Below are positions 52,813 through 62,181 of a stretch of 64,000 bases of DNA, piece by piece. Both the position numbers and the translations under genes were made by a program. This DNA is from DASXKD01 sp963734725 (GTDB lineage Bacteria > Actinomycetota > Actinomycetes > Streptosporangiales > Streptosporangiaceae), in assembly GCA_963734725.1 (NCBI GenBank), contig CAVTIX010000021.1, positions 229,313 to 293,312 on the forward strand. Direction: 5' to 3'. Position 1 is the first letter of the stretch. The number at the start of each line of letters is the position of its first letter. The notes beneath the pieces were generated by a model. That model saw nothing but the letters and a program-made list of their open reading frames with translations. It was not told the origin of the DNA and ran no database searches.

Positions 52813-54881
52813 TCAGCTGCGCCTGCCGCATTGGTAGAGTGCCACGGGCCCGCGGCCCGTGAGCGAAGGCCGCGCGCCGGCGGCGGGAGCGTCGCGGTAG
52901 TCCTTGAAGGGAATCATGCGGCATGCCTGTTTTACCCAGCTGGTGATCATGGCATCTTCGGGGCCGCTCGGCAGACTGCCGACGAGCTGGAAGAATCTGA
53001 GCTGGCCGCTTCCGACAAGCTGCCGGATGTGGGTCGGCGTCGGCTCAAGCGCCTGGCCGCTGAAGCCGCCCATGGGCAGCACTTCCTGCCCGGTGGCCAG
53101 GATATAGGGGGAAGCCTGGGACCAGGTCTGGACGGTCATCAGGTAGCTGGCCCCGTAGCGGTGAGCGCTGACGTAGGTGTAGATGCGCTGCTCGGCGCCG
53201 TCCAGGGTGGTCGTGATGTGGAAGGGATTTCCCCCCCGCCGCCCGGCCCGGCGATCGCATTGAACGAGCCTCCCGCATAGACGGGATCGAGCACCGACAG
53301 CGCCCAGGTCACGGGGGGCGCCAGCATCACTGCCACGCCAGCTATCAGTCCTGCCGCCAGCAGGCGGCCCCGGATGCGGGGACGGGCACCGGCCTCGCCT
53401 GGGGTACCAGCGTGAACGGAAGATCTCAGAGTCTCCGGCGGGGCACGCCGGGCAGGCTGCGGTGTCCGCCCCACCGGCTCGTGCCGAGTGCGGGGAGCAC
53501 GCCGCCACGGCCACGCCACCGTCAGCGCGGCGGCGGCACCGGCCACGGTCACCGCCCACCGCGCCCAGGGCAAGAACCCGGGATAGTCCGACCACAGGCG
53601 GTTGGCCCAGGCCAGCTCGGCCGCGACGGCCAGCGGCAGCAGCAGGCCAGGCCAGTTTCCGGCCCGGTACCATCGCCAGAACATGACGATGCCCGCCCCG
53701 GACAAGGCGGCGACCGGCGGCGCGAGCGAGGCCACATACGCGGTGTGCGCAACGATGCTGATCGTGCTGAAGACGACGGCGAAGGTGGCCAGCCAGATCC
53801 CCCACATGACAAACCCGGCCCGCACCGGATCGGCCTGGCTGGCGCGCCGCCACGCGACCAGCCCGGCCACCAGGGCCAGCAGCGCCAAGGGGAAGAGCCA
53901 GCTGATCTGCGGGCCGAAGCCGCTGCCGAACAGCTGGTAGGCGTTCCTGGCCCAGTTCCCGGGGCCGAGCGGGACCATCACGCCCGGGCCAAGGGTGATG
54001 GCGCCAGGCACGGGGACATCGAATCGCTCCAGCGCGTTGTAGCCAAACACCATGGCGATCGCGCTGTTGTTGGTGGTCCCGTCGATATAGGGCCGGGAGG
54101 TGGCCGACGTGAAGGTGTAGAGCGCGATCCACGACAGCGACACCGCCAGCATCACCGCCCCGGCCACGCCCAGATGCCATAGCCGCGCGCGCAGCCGGGC
54201 CGGCGCGGCCAGCAAGTAGCCGAGCGCCAGCGCGGGCACGATCATCCACGCCTGCAGCATCTTTACCTGGAACCCAAGACCCACCCAGACCCCTGACCAC
54301 ACCAGGGACCGCAGCCGGGCGCCCGTCACCGCGCGCTGCCAGCAGTCGGCGGCCAGCACCAGGCACAGGGTGAGGGCACCGTCTTCCATGCTGTGCCCGA
54401 ACATCGACGCGACGACCGGGGTGAACGCGAAGATCCCGGCCGCCAGCAGGCCCGCCATCGCCCCGGCCCACCGCCGCACCACCCGGTACATCACCAGGAC
54501 CGCGACGACGCCCTCGATCACCTGCGGCAGCGCCAGCGACCAGGGATGGAATCCGAAGACCCGGGCCGCAAGCGCTTGCGGCAAGAACGCTCCGGCCAGC
54601 TTGTCGATCGTGATCGTCGCCGCCGGGTCGAACGCCCCGTAAAAGAACGCCTTCCAGCTCACCGACATGCTCTTGACCGCGGTCGAGTAGAAGAAGGCGA
54701 ACCCAGCGTCCGGGAGATTCCGCGCGTACAGCGCGACGGCGGCCACGGCAATGCCCAGCAGGACCGGCCGGGCCCAGATCGGCTGGCCCGGCGGCGACCG
54801 CCAAAACACCCACTGGCCGCGTCTCGCACCGGCAGGCGGATCCGGGCAAGGAGCAAGGACCGGAACATCTACCCAGCCCAC
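52813..54881 (-). pseudogene. GT39/ArnT-like membrane glycosyltransferase gene with homopolymer frameshift
   Basis: From GTG 54881 (GGGAGGAGG upstream) the product has about 12 hydrophobic segments with SMSVSWKAFFYGAFDPAATI, TIDKLAGAFLPQALAARVFG and ASMFGHSMEDGALTL, matching dolichol/polyprenyl-phosphate-sugar-dependent glycosyltransferases of the PMT_2/ArnT type. Near 53234, at a run of seven G on the coding strand, the frame breaks. The extracytoplasmic C-terminus continues in another frame (NPFHITTTLDGAEQRIYTYV to PMGGFSGQALEPTPTHI). Joined length is about 690 residues, normal for the family. Confidence 0.78.
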
Positions 54882-55345
54882 CGCCACCGCCTCCTCCCGC
54901 GGGTCATCCAAGGCGCGGCCACCCAGCAAACTGCGGTAATCCGGCCGCCGAAGCCGATGCCGAGGAGGCCACCCGCCTTCCCGGAAGAAATCAAAGCGGC
55001 TGGTTGCGAACTGCCAAGGCAACAAGATCGGCATTGGACTGGCCAGTGCTGTCTTGCCGCAGGGCCGCCCGAGGGCATCTCCCGCCCTCACCAGCCAAGG
55101 ACGAGTCAAAGCGCGCCAAGGTTGCCCGGGCCACTCATGCATCCGGCTGTGGCCGGTCCCTGCCCCGCCCGTCCCTCGACTGCCGCCGAACCCGTGCGAA
55201 CAGGCACCGGGCCCACAGGCGGCGCATCCGATCGCATCCGACGCGACCACAGGCAACGCCCTGGACGCGTCACCTACGCCACCGACCACCTACGCCGCCT
55301 GCGCTGCCCGCCGCCGCAGTGAACGTCATAGCCCACTCAGCGCCG

Positions 55346-55374
55346 CGTACGCAGAACCGGATAATCTGCGTACG
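55346..55374. promoter_or_regulatory. Inverted repeat CGTACGCAG-N11-CTGCGTACG
   Basis: Perfect 9-bp arms at 55346-55354 and 55366-55374. No gene starts nearby that would identify it as an operator; it could be a recombinase site or remnant terminator. Confidence 0.4.
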
Positions 55375-55738
55375 CCTACGGCAATGATTGACACGCCAGC
55401 CCAGCGCGCCGAGTCGGCGTTGTATGAACTGGGTGGACCGCTCTGCGCCTGCAGAAGTTTCACCCTCCGTGACGGTCTTTGCCGGGACTTGATGGCCGAC
55501 GGCGGCCCCGGGGCAAGGTGAGACGGACCGCCGCGAGAGCGGGCAGCAGCCAGGCCGGGGGCAAGCAGCGGCGGCCCAGGCCCAAGCGCTCACTGGCGCT
55601 GGTTCCCGGTGGGCTCGCAGGAGGGCGCCGCCGCGCCGTCCCGGTCTTGGTCACGTCCCGGCGGGGTCTTAGTCACATCCGGGCGGGCGAGTCCCGCGTG
55701 CGCAAGTTCCCGTCTTGGCCACCGTTCTGAGGCTCGTA

Positions 55739-55759
55739 AACTTCTCCGCGTATTCGCCG
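55739..55759 (+). repeat. 21-bp direct repeat near the right end of segment C-D
   Basis: Identical to 39210-39230. The two copies lie inside the outer ends of the same tRNA-Tyr-bounded segment, about 16.5 kb apart. Confidence 0.6.
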
Positions 55760-55908
55760 TGGCGCACGTATCTCACCCGGCCATATGGATAGCTTCGGCG
55801 GGGTGACCTGCAGGAACCGCGCAGTGCAGCGAAAGCCGACGGTGTCGCGGACCGCTCCCTTTCAGGCGTCAGGCCGGTGCTCACACCGGCCTGACCAGGA
55901 GCTTCGCG

Positions 55909-55962
55909 TGGCAGGTCCACGGTTCGAACCTGGGTAGGCTAAGCCGACGGTTTTACAGACCA
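55909..55962 (-). repeat. tRNA-Tyr 3'-half copy D (putative attachment-site remnant)
   Basis: On the minus strand: TGGTCTGTAAAACCG with anticodon GTA, GGCTTAGCC variable arm, T-arm with one stem mutation (CCAGG-TTCGAAC-CGTGG) and acceptor ACCTGCC. The CCA is replaced by CGC. The rightmost copy in the window. Confidence 0.8.
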
Positions 55963-55963
55963 T

Positions 55964-55991
55964 CACGGAGGAGGTTGGCCCACCTCCTGTG
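55964..55991. terminator. Hairpin beside half-repeat D
   Basis: AGGAGGT (55969-55975) and ACCTCCT (55982-55988) form a perfect 7-bp stem with a 6-base loop, with CAC/GTG able to pair outside it. It lies directly beside the anticodon-loop end of half-repeat D. Confidence 0.45.
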
Positions 55992-56222
55992 ACCTGCCGC
56001 GACGGCCGTGAGCTTGATCGACGACTGCGTCCGATCCCACGTATGTCCCACGCGCGGAAGATGGGGACTCAGAGTTGGACTGTCAGCCCGGGATGAGTGC
56101 GGCAGGCAGACCTGACCAGTTCCTCTGCAGGTCAGTAGGCACCTTGGGCGCTCCGCCAGTTACCGTGAATCCCCGCGCCCGACCGACCCATCGGGCATGC
56201 AGAGGGCACGGTGACCTGTTCC

Positions 56223-56734
56223 TTACGAGATCGTTCTGGGCATTCCTCGCTGCGGAGGCAGTTGACCGCCAGAGCGCTTGTCGCGCCATGCGCCGCGCAT
56301 CCGGTTTCCGAGCAGGAACAAGGACACAAGAGCGCTCCCGGCTCCCCCAAGTAGTAGCAGAAACGCCGCCGGGCTGGCGAACGGGCCGGCGGAGACGGAG
56401 ATTACTAGGGCAAGGCCCGCGAAAACGGCTGCCGTACTGATCGCGCGGTCGCCCGGCCTGACGTTCGTGTCTGCCGGAGCATTGCCCTGTGCCGGGGCGG
56501 CGTGGGCCGGTGTTGTACAGCAGGGAGGTCGGCGGTAACCAGCGCCAGCTCAGCCCGGGTGCGAGACGCAAACGTCTGGCTGACCCTCGCGTCGAACTCA
56601 TCCTTGGTCACCAAGCCGTCCACGTACGCGGCCTTGAGGTTATCGATCACGTGCGCGCGGTCGGAGTCGGATGCCCGCAGGTGATCGTGGCCTCCCGCCT
56701 GTGGTGCTGTCTCGTCTCCGGGCCCGACCATCAC
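56223..56734 (-). pseudogene. DUF1707 membrane protein gene with a frameshift
   Basis: From GTG 56734 (GGGGAGG upstream) the DUF1707 domain is complete: LRASDSDRAHVIDNLKAAYV, then DGLVTKDEFDARVSQTFASR and ALVTADLPA. After about 56515 the second half continues in another frame with two transmembrane segments (AVFAGLALVISVSAGPF and AAFLLLLGGAGSALVSLFLL) and a basic tail, ending in TAA at 56223. Joined, about 170 residues, a normal DUF1707-two-helix protein. Confidence 0.7.
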
Positions 56735-57082
56735 CGGCGCCTCCCCGCTAACACAATGTAGGGAAGCTTAGCGCGGCTGCCCTCGGCCAGGAGAAAAGCC
56801 GATGTCAGCCCTCTACGCCAGCCAGCGTCTGCCGCTGCCCCTTCACGGTGTCTTGCTGGTCGATTACTGAGCTTGTTGGCCTACTCCGGTCGCCGCATGG
56901 GCGAGCTCATGCTGTCAGCTTGGGAAGTCTGTGGCGCTACCCGCATGCCATCTGGTGATCTGTGACCTGCGGGCTCCTCAGCGTACTGTCCGCCAGTGAC
57001 CGTGACTACCTGCAGTTGCTCGCCCTATCGGGCACGTACCGGGCACGGCGGCCTGGCCAGCCGTGGCGGTGATGTGGGTGTG
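56735..57082. other. Intergenic region without a supported gene
   Basis: About 350 bases between the DUF1707 gene start and the end of the lipoprotein gene. No RNA gene or clear promoter pair was recognised. Confidence 0.35.
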
Positions 57083-57712
57083 TCAGTCGGCGCAGGACCC
57101 CGCGAACAGCGACAGCGTGATGTGATGGACCCGGGCCTGGCCGCCGACCGTCACCTCGAGCGGGACGCAGCCGCGGAGCGGCGGGCCGGTGAAGGCGAAG
57201 CCCTGGGCGAAGAAGCCGCCCGCGTGGCGGCAGGCATGGTAGGTCGCCGAGGTCACGCCGCCGGAGCCGAGCTGCCCAGCCCCCGGCGCGGCGATCACCG
57301 CGTGGCCGCGGGCGCTGGCCCCGATGGTCACCGTGACCGTCGCGCTCGGCTGGACCACCAGGGCGAGCTTGTAGAACCTGCTGTGGCGCCCGAACGGCGC
57401 ATAGCCATACTGGGCGGGCGTGTAGGCGCCGAGGGTGCGGCCGCCGGGGAAGTACATCGGCCCGACGGCCAGGTCACGCGGCCCGGGGGTGACCGGGGCC
57501 GGGGGCGATGGGGGACCGGGCCAGGACTCCGCGTCGCACGAGACCACCAGCGGGTTGCCGGGGCTGCCGAGCGGCCCGGTGATGTGTGAGCTGCTAGCCG
57601 GGGATGGCGAGGACGGGGACGTTGCTGCCCGATTCGTGCTGGACGTGCTGACTCCGGTACAGGCTGCGAGCATGGCACAGGTGAGCGCGGCCAGTGCAAA
57701 GACCGGTCTCAT
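57083..57712 (-). CDS. Putative lipoprotein (DUF4232-like region)
   Basis: 209 residues from ATG 57712, chosen because it opens a lipoprotein signal with lipobox LAAC (residue 19 region). A Ser/Thr/Pro-rich linker follows, then a beta-rich domain (FYKLALVVQPSATVTVTIGA, then AFTGPPLRGCVPLEVTVGG) with four cysteines. The strand order and RGCVPLEV motif recall DUF4232 of actinobacterial surface lipoproteins, which I suggest tentatively. Confidence 0.6.
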   Translation of the reverse strand: MRPVFALAALTCAMLAACTGVSTSSTNRAATSPSSPSPASSSHITGPLGSPGNPLVVSCDAESWPGPPSPPAPVTPGPRDLAVGPMYFPGGRTLGAYTPAQYGYAPFGRHSRFYKLALVVQPSATVTVTIGASARGHAVIAAPGAGQLGSGGVTSATYHACRHAGGFFAQGFAFTGPPLRGCVPLEVTVGGQARVHHITLSLFAGSCAD

Positions 57713-57850
57713 ACCATGAGCATGCCGCCTCTGCCCGCCAATGCACAGGCTCTGGAGGCTGAGGTCTTGCCTGCGCACCGGACAGCCGCGAGGACCCGCG
57801 GATTAAAAGACGGGCCCGGTCCGTGCCGAAACGGTCCGCATCCGTCTAAT

Positions 57851-59814
57851 CCGAACTTGATTGATCTTGATAGTGGGGCAGGCGCGCTGGCCTGGGGTGA
57901 TGGCGTGCGAGGCGGCCCCCGGCGGGAGGGGTTACTGGCTACGAGATGGCCAGTGGCACGGCAGCGCCGAGCAGTTCGAAGGCCCGGTGCTGGACGGGGG
58001 TCGGGGTGGTGAGCTTCTGGATCTTCTGCCCGGCGAAGGTGATGGTCTGCCGGTCGAGGGTGGCCAGGTGGGCGAGCAGGTCGCGGTAGCGGTAGACGGG
58101 CAGGCCATCGCTGTTGCGCTTGGCGGCGTCTTTGGCCTTGGCTTGCTGGGACCGCTGGGCGGGGGCGACCGGGTCGCTGGCCTGGGGGATGTGCTGGTCG
58201 GTGAAGGTGAGCTCGGCGAGCGCGGCGCGCAGGTGCCAGGTGAGGTAGCAGGCGAGCATGCAGATCAGCACGTGGCCGCGGACCCGGCCGGTGAGGTAGT
58301 GGTGGATGGGCCGCAGGTCCAGGTCGTCGGCCTTGGTGATACGGAAGTCGCGTTCGACATGTTTGAGGTCTTTGTAGGCGGCGACCGCGCCGGCCGCGTT
58401 GAGGATGCTGGCGGGCACGCTGGTGCGGATCACGTAGATCCCATCCAGGGCGGCCTCGGCGGCGATCTTCTCCTCATCGCGGCGCCAAGCGAGCCAGCCG
58501 GGGCCGATGCCGAGGATGAAGTGCTTGGCAACCTTCCGCTTGTTGATGACCTTGCCGACCCGGATCCCGATCTTGTCGGGGTCCTTCAGCCGCCCGGCCT
58601 CGACGGATGCCTTGATCTTGGTGAGTTCGGCCGCGGTGTCAGCCAGCAGTTCGGCGCGGGTGCGGGCCCGGTCAGCTTCCAGCACTGGGTTGTGGCAGCA
58701 GATGAGCCGCTCCCCGGGGTAATCGGGGTGGGTGATCTCGGCGAAGTTGTGGGTGTCAAACAGCGACATTTGCAGCGGCCCTTCATCGGCGGCCAGCTTG
58801 GCGATCGCCGGGGCCTTCAGCGCAGTGACCCAGTCCATCCCATCGAGCTTGCGCAGGTCATCAATGCGCGTGCCGGTGATCATCCCCCGGTCTCCGACCA
58901 TGATCAGCCGCTCGATGCCGAAATCGGCCCGGATGCGGGTGATCGCGGCCTTGAACGACTCCGGATCGGAGGTGTTGCCGGGGAACGCCTCCACCGCGAC
59001 CGGGCGGCCCGCCGGGTCGGTGAGCAGCCCGTACTCGATCTGGCGGCGGCCGCGCTTGCCGTCGCGGGAATGCCCGAAGGCGGCCAGCTCGCAGCATGAG
59101 CCTTCCACCCACGAGCTGGACAGGTCGAACATGGCGATCCCGCCCTCGGTCAGGTGCCGGGCCGCGAGCTTCTTCTCGATGCCGCGCTGCCGGGCGGTCA
59201 GCCAGTCCATCGCGGCGTAGATCTCATCGGTGCTGGCATCGGCCACGCCCAGGTCGGCGCCGAGCGTGGTGTCCCCGCCCGCCCACCAGCGCGCGGTGGC
59301 CAGCTTCGGCGCAGGACGCACCGCCCGCGCCAGCACGAGCGCGTAGGCGATGTCGCGCTCCCGGCACGCCGGGCCCAGCAGCCCGGCCAGGCCCAGCTTG
59401 CGGGCCATCACGTGCGCCGCGGCCACGTCCCCGTGCGGCACCGACCGCTGCACCTCGAAGGCGTCGCCCGGGTTGACCAGGACCGCGCCGGCCAGCAGCT
59501 TGGCCAGCGCCTCGATCACGTGGTCGGGCAGCGCGGACAGGTTGGCCAGCGTCTCGTTGCGGGGCAGGCCCTGCTCGTCGCGGTAGGAGCGGCGCAGCAG
59601 GTAGCAGCGGGAGATCCGCCGCTCTCCGCCCGCCGTCTTGTACTGGCGACTGGCGTTGTCGATATGCATCGAGACTGCTGCTGCTCTCATACGCAAATCA
59701 TCGCATGGTGATCAAGGAAAGTCGAGTATTGTTCTGGCTACACATTGGCGTGTCAGCGAGGGCATTCGCGCAGATGGACATGACAGTCAGCTACCCAAGA
59801 TCACGCAAGTTCCG
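57851..59814 (-). mobile_element. Complete IS1634-family insertion sequence
   Basis: Imperfect terminal inverted repeats match at 16 of 19 positions: CCGAACTTGATTGATCTTG (57851-57869) and, reading inward from the right end, CGGAACTTGCGTGATCTTG (59814-59796). A 6-bp target-site duplication TCTAAT flanks it at 57845-57850 and 59815-59820. The 1964-bp size, terminal C and 6-bp duplication fit IS1634. The transposase is intact, so the insertion may be recent and active. Confidence 0.85.
57939..59690 (-). CDS. IS1634-family DDE transposase
   Basis: About 583 residues from ATG 59690 (a TTG at 59696 extends it). The family hallmarks are the N-terminal YLLRRSYRDEQGLPRNETLA, the DDE core with AMFDLSSSWVEG, VGDRGMITG and the C-terminal GIYVIRTSVPA, then YKDLKHVERDFRITK with the final acidic residue. 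It catalyses cut-and-paste transposition of the surrounding element. The frame is uninterrupted. Confidence 0.92.
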   Translation of the reverse strand: MRAAAVSMHIDNASRQYKTAGGERRISRCYLLRRSYRDEQGLPRNETLANLSALPDHVIEALAKLLAGAVLVNPGDAFEVQRSVPHGDVAAAHVMARKLGLAGLLGPACRERDIAYALVLARAVRPAPKLATARWWAGGDTTLGADLGVADASTDEIYAAMDWLTARQRGIEKKLAARHLTEGGIAMFDLSSSWVEGSCCELAAFGHSRDGKRGRRQIEYGLLTDPAGRPVAVEAFPGNTSDPESFKAAITRIRADFGIERLIMVGDRGMITGTRIDDLRKLDGMDWVTALKAPAIAKLAADEGPLQMSLFDTHNFAEITHPDYPGERLICCHNPVLEADRARTRAELLADTAAELTKIKASVEAGRLKDPDKIGIRVGKVINKRKVAKHFILGIGPGWLAWRRDEEKIAAEAALDGIYVIRTSVPASILNAAGAVAAYKDLKHVERDFRITKADDLDLRPIHHYLTGRVRGHVLICMLACYLTWHLRAALAELTFTDQHIPQASDPVAPAQRSQQAKAKDAAKRNSDGLPVYRYRDLLAHLATLDRQTITFAGQKIQKLTTPTPVQHRAFELLGAAVPLAIS

Positions 59815-60133
59815 TCTAATGCTTCGGATGACCAGCACCTGTCCGAGGTGGTTGGTGTCTGTCCGGTTCGGTGTATCGGCGTTACTGCTCGCGTTGCTGC
59901 TTTCGCCCGGGGTTAATGTGATCGCCGTGGCGGACTTGGATGACACGCTACGGGACCGATTGAAGGCCGCTGGGTTGATCTGTCCGGGATGTTCGGGCCA
60001 GGCCTTGCCTTGGCCCCCTGGCAGGCATGGCTGCGCCTGCGTGATCACTTTGGCCGCCGGCAACTCTGGTGGATTTGTACGAGCTGGAGGCGGCCAGCCG
60101 GGGATGGAGCCCGAACAGCTGACCGCCGTGTGA
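59815..60133 (+). pseudogene. Fragment resembling a DUF6431-type protein
   Basis: The frame just right of the IS1634 element encodes VADLDDTLRDRLKAAGLICP, then GCSGQALPWPPGRHGC, a short Cys-rich segment like that near the N-terminus of DUF6431 proteins, which are found in mobile-element contexts. The rest of such a protein is missing. Its TGA overlaps the next start (GTGA). Confidence 0.4.
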
Positions 60134-60591
60134 CCCGCCAGGCGCGGCCGGCCCAGCCGCCGTCTCCCGCGGCGGCGCTGCGGGCCGAACTCGCCACGCT
60201 CGGCCCCTACTTCGCCATCGAGGCCCATAGCCCCCGCACCAAAACGCGGGGGCCATGGCAGCCGCTCAGCACCCTGCTCGGCTCCCCCCAGGCCCTGCAA
60301 ACCCCGATCGGCGACGTGCGGGCAAGCCTGGCCGCGGCCGCAGGCCGCCCGGCCGGGCAGATCGAGTTCCGTACCGCGGCGTCAGTGACCCAGCTCGGCA
60401 TCACCGCCCGGCTGATCTGCCCGGCCCTCGGCTCCGCCGTCCTAGGCACCGCGATAGCCATCGATGCCGCCCACACCCGGTGGATCCCCACCCTCGGCGG
60501 CCCATTCCGCCTGTCACTACTGCAAACAGCATTCCCCGACCCGCCACACCGCAGCACACCCGCTGTTAGCGGCCTATTTATCTGCACATAG
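60130..60591 (+). pseudogene. Truncated 2Fe-2S (FhuF-like) protein gene
   Basis: About 153 residues from GTG 60130: LRAELATLGPYFAIEAHSP, then ASVTQLGITARLICPALGSA and TRWIPTLGGPFRLSLLQTAF. This matches actinobacterial ferric-reductase-like proteins whose C-terminus carries the 2Fe-2S cysteine cluster (CCxxY-type). That end is absent: after FPDPPH the frame drifts to a stop. Non-functional as a ferric reductase if so. Confidence 0.6.
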
Positions 60592-60906
60592 GACCATGAT
60601 CAACGGCAGCGCTCTTTGCGCGGCTCTGGCTGTCACGGAGCGTGACTGACCCGGTTGGCCTGACTGTAGCCAAACCGTTCAGGCCGATTAGGTGCGTGTC
60701 AAGTCAGTCGGCTAAGCGCGATCCAGTGCGCCCAGAACATCAGTTACGGGATACCGTGCACCCCCCGGAGTTAGCTGATTGGAGCGGTTTTACCGAGCGT
60801 CGGCGGCATCTGCGCTCATGGCCTTCGACCTGCGGATGGACCGTCCCAGCGCTTCTTTACGGGCATGCTGTTTCGCCGTGGTTGCGGCGAGCCTTTGGTG
60901 GCGGAA
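60592..60906. other. Intergenic region without a supported gene
   Basis: About 315 bases. Frames here have no recognised content. Confidence 0.35.
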
Positions 60907-61221
60907 CTAACCTTCCAGGCGATCAATGTCCACCGGCGGAAGGTTCTGCACTTGCCGTTTGGTGATGCTGAGCCGGATACCGTCGCTGTCCACCCCGGTG
61001 ACCGCGCCGATCGGGATGGCCACTTCCTTGCGGCCCCGCAGGTGGCCCTCCTGGAGCAGCACGTGGGTCACTTGATGGCTTCCGGGGTCGATGCCGAGCC
61101 CCTGGAGTTGCCCGATGTCGCCGTCGGTGGCATGGACGTGCTCGCCGCCGCGCACGCCGACCTCTCCGAAGGGAAGGGCGTCAATGGTGACCGGCGGCGG
61201 CGGGACATCCGGCCCGCGGCT
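60907..61221 (-). pseudogene. 5'-truncated PRC-barrel gene
   Basis: Minus-strand sequence reads PVTIDALPFGEVGVRGGEHV, then HATDGDIGQLQGLGIDPGSH and QVTHVLLQEGHLRGRKEVAI, the second half of two-part actinobacterial PRC-barrel proteins. The first half, including the usual HLVVEPRHR-type segment, is missing. A GTG at 61155 could still start the 82-residue tail domain. Confidence 0.65.
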
Positions 61222-61554
61222 TAGCCTCCGGGATTCAGCATTGACTCGCTGACGGGGAAGTCGTGGGCTCCTCGCGGCTTTGAACTGCGATTTTGCGGCG
61301 GCTGGCCTGTCTATGCCTGGCTTGGGCGTGCACCCGATGGGTGCGGTGACCGTTTCCGCCGGGCGGGAGTGATGAGCCGGATCGAGTTGGCTGGGACCTT
61401 GTCAGGCTTGCTGGCGCCGGATGCGTGGCCCGGCCTGAGTTCGCCTCCGTGGGAAGTTCTCACACCCAGCGATCACACGGCTTGCGGAAATCATGGGCCG
61501 GCCGGGCGGCGCGCGCCGTTCGCCGTTCGACTTTGCCCCAGGGGGGCCGGCATC

Positions 61555-62181
61555 ATGCTTGTGATGACCATCCAAGCGGTTGTGTTCGACATCGGCGGCG
61601 TTCTGGAGATCACCCCGGGCCTTGGCGTGACCGGGATGTGGGAGTCCCGGCTCGGCCTGGGCCCCGGCGAACTCGACAAGCGCATGTACGACGTCTGGCG
61701 TGGCGGCAGCATCGGAACGATCAGCGAGCATGACGTGCATCAGGCGGTCACGGAACGCCTTGGCCTCGATAAACGGCAGCTCATGGAGTTCATGGCCGAC
61801 ATCTGGCGTGAGTACCTCGGCACCGCCAACACAGAACTGATCGAGTACGCTCGCCGGCTGCGCCCGCGGTGCCGCACGGGGATCCTGAGCAACAGCTTCG
61901 CCGGCGCCCGGGGACGAGAACAGGCCGCCTACGGGTTCGAAGACCTCGTCGACGAGATCATCTACTCCCACGAGTGCGGGATGAGCAAGCCCGACCCCGG
62001 GATCTACGCCCTCGCCTGCGAGCGGCTCCGGGTCGAGCCAGCGCAGATGGTGTTTCTCGACGACTACGAGCCGTGCGTCGAAGGAGCACGCCAGGCGGGT
62101 ATCCACGCGGTGCTGTACCAAGACAACACCCAGGCCGTCAGCGACATCGAGGACCTGCTCGCCGCGACCGGTTGCAAGTAG
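61555..62181 (+). CDS. HAD-superfamily hydrolase
   Basis: 208 residues from ATG 61555, which has AGGGGGG upstream; the frame is open further back. HAD motif I is VVFDIGGVLE (the second motif Asp is replaced by Gly, as in several HAD-IA subgroup members), motif II GILSNSFAG, motif III Lys in GMSKPDPGIY and motif IV VFLDDYEPC. It is probably a small-molecule phosphatase or haloacid-type hydrolase. Adjacent IS elements bracket it on both sides. Confidence 0.88.
   Translation: MLVMTIQAVVFDIGGVLEITPGLGVTGMWESRLGLGPGELDKRMYDVWRGGSIGTISEHDVHQAVTERLGLDKRQLMEFMADIWREYLGTANTELIEYARRLRPRCRTGILSNSFAGARGREQAAYGFEDLVDEIIYSHECGMSKPDPGIYALACERLRVEPAQMVFLDDYEPCVEGARQAGIHAVLYQDNTQAVSDIEDLLAATGCK

Larger units (their letters stand above)
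54882..55908. other. 1-kb region without a supported gene
   Basis: Between the glycosyltransferase start and half-repeat D. Open frames continue upstream from the glycosyltransferase to 55289 but have no similarity. An inverted repeat lies at 55346-55374 and a repeated 21-mer at 55739-55759. Confidence 0.4.

Noticed and set aside
25633..55962. Integrase or excisionase gene within the repeat-bounded region
   Set aside because: I looked for the tyrosine recombinase R-H-R-Y pattern and serine recombinase N-terminal motif and found none; the recombinase must lie outside the window or have been lost.
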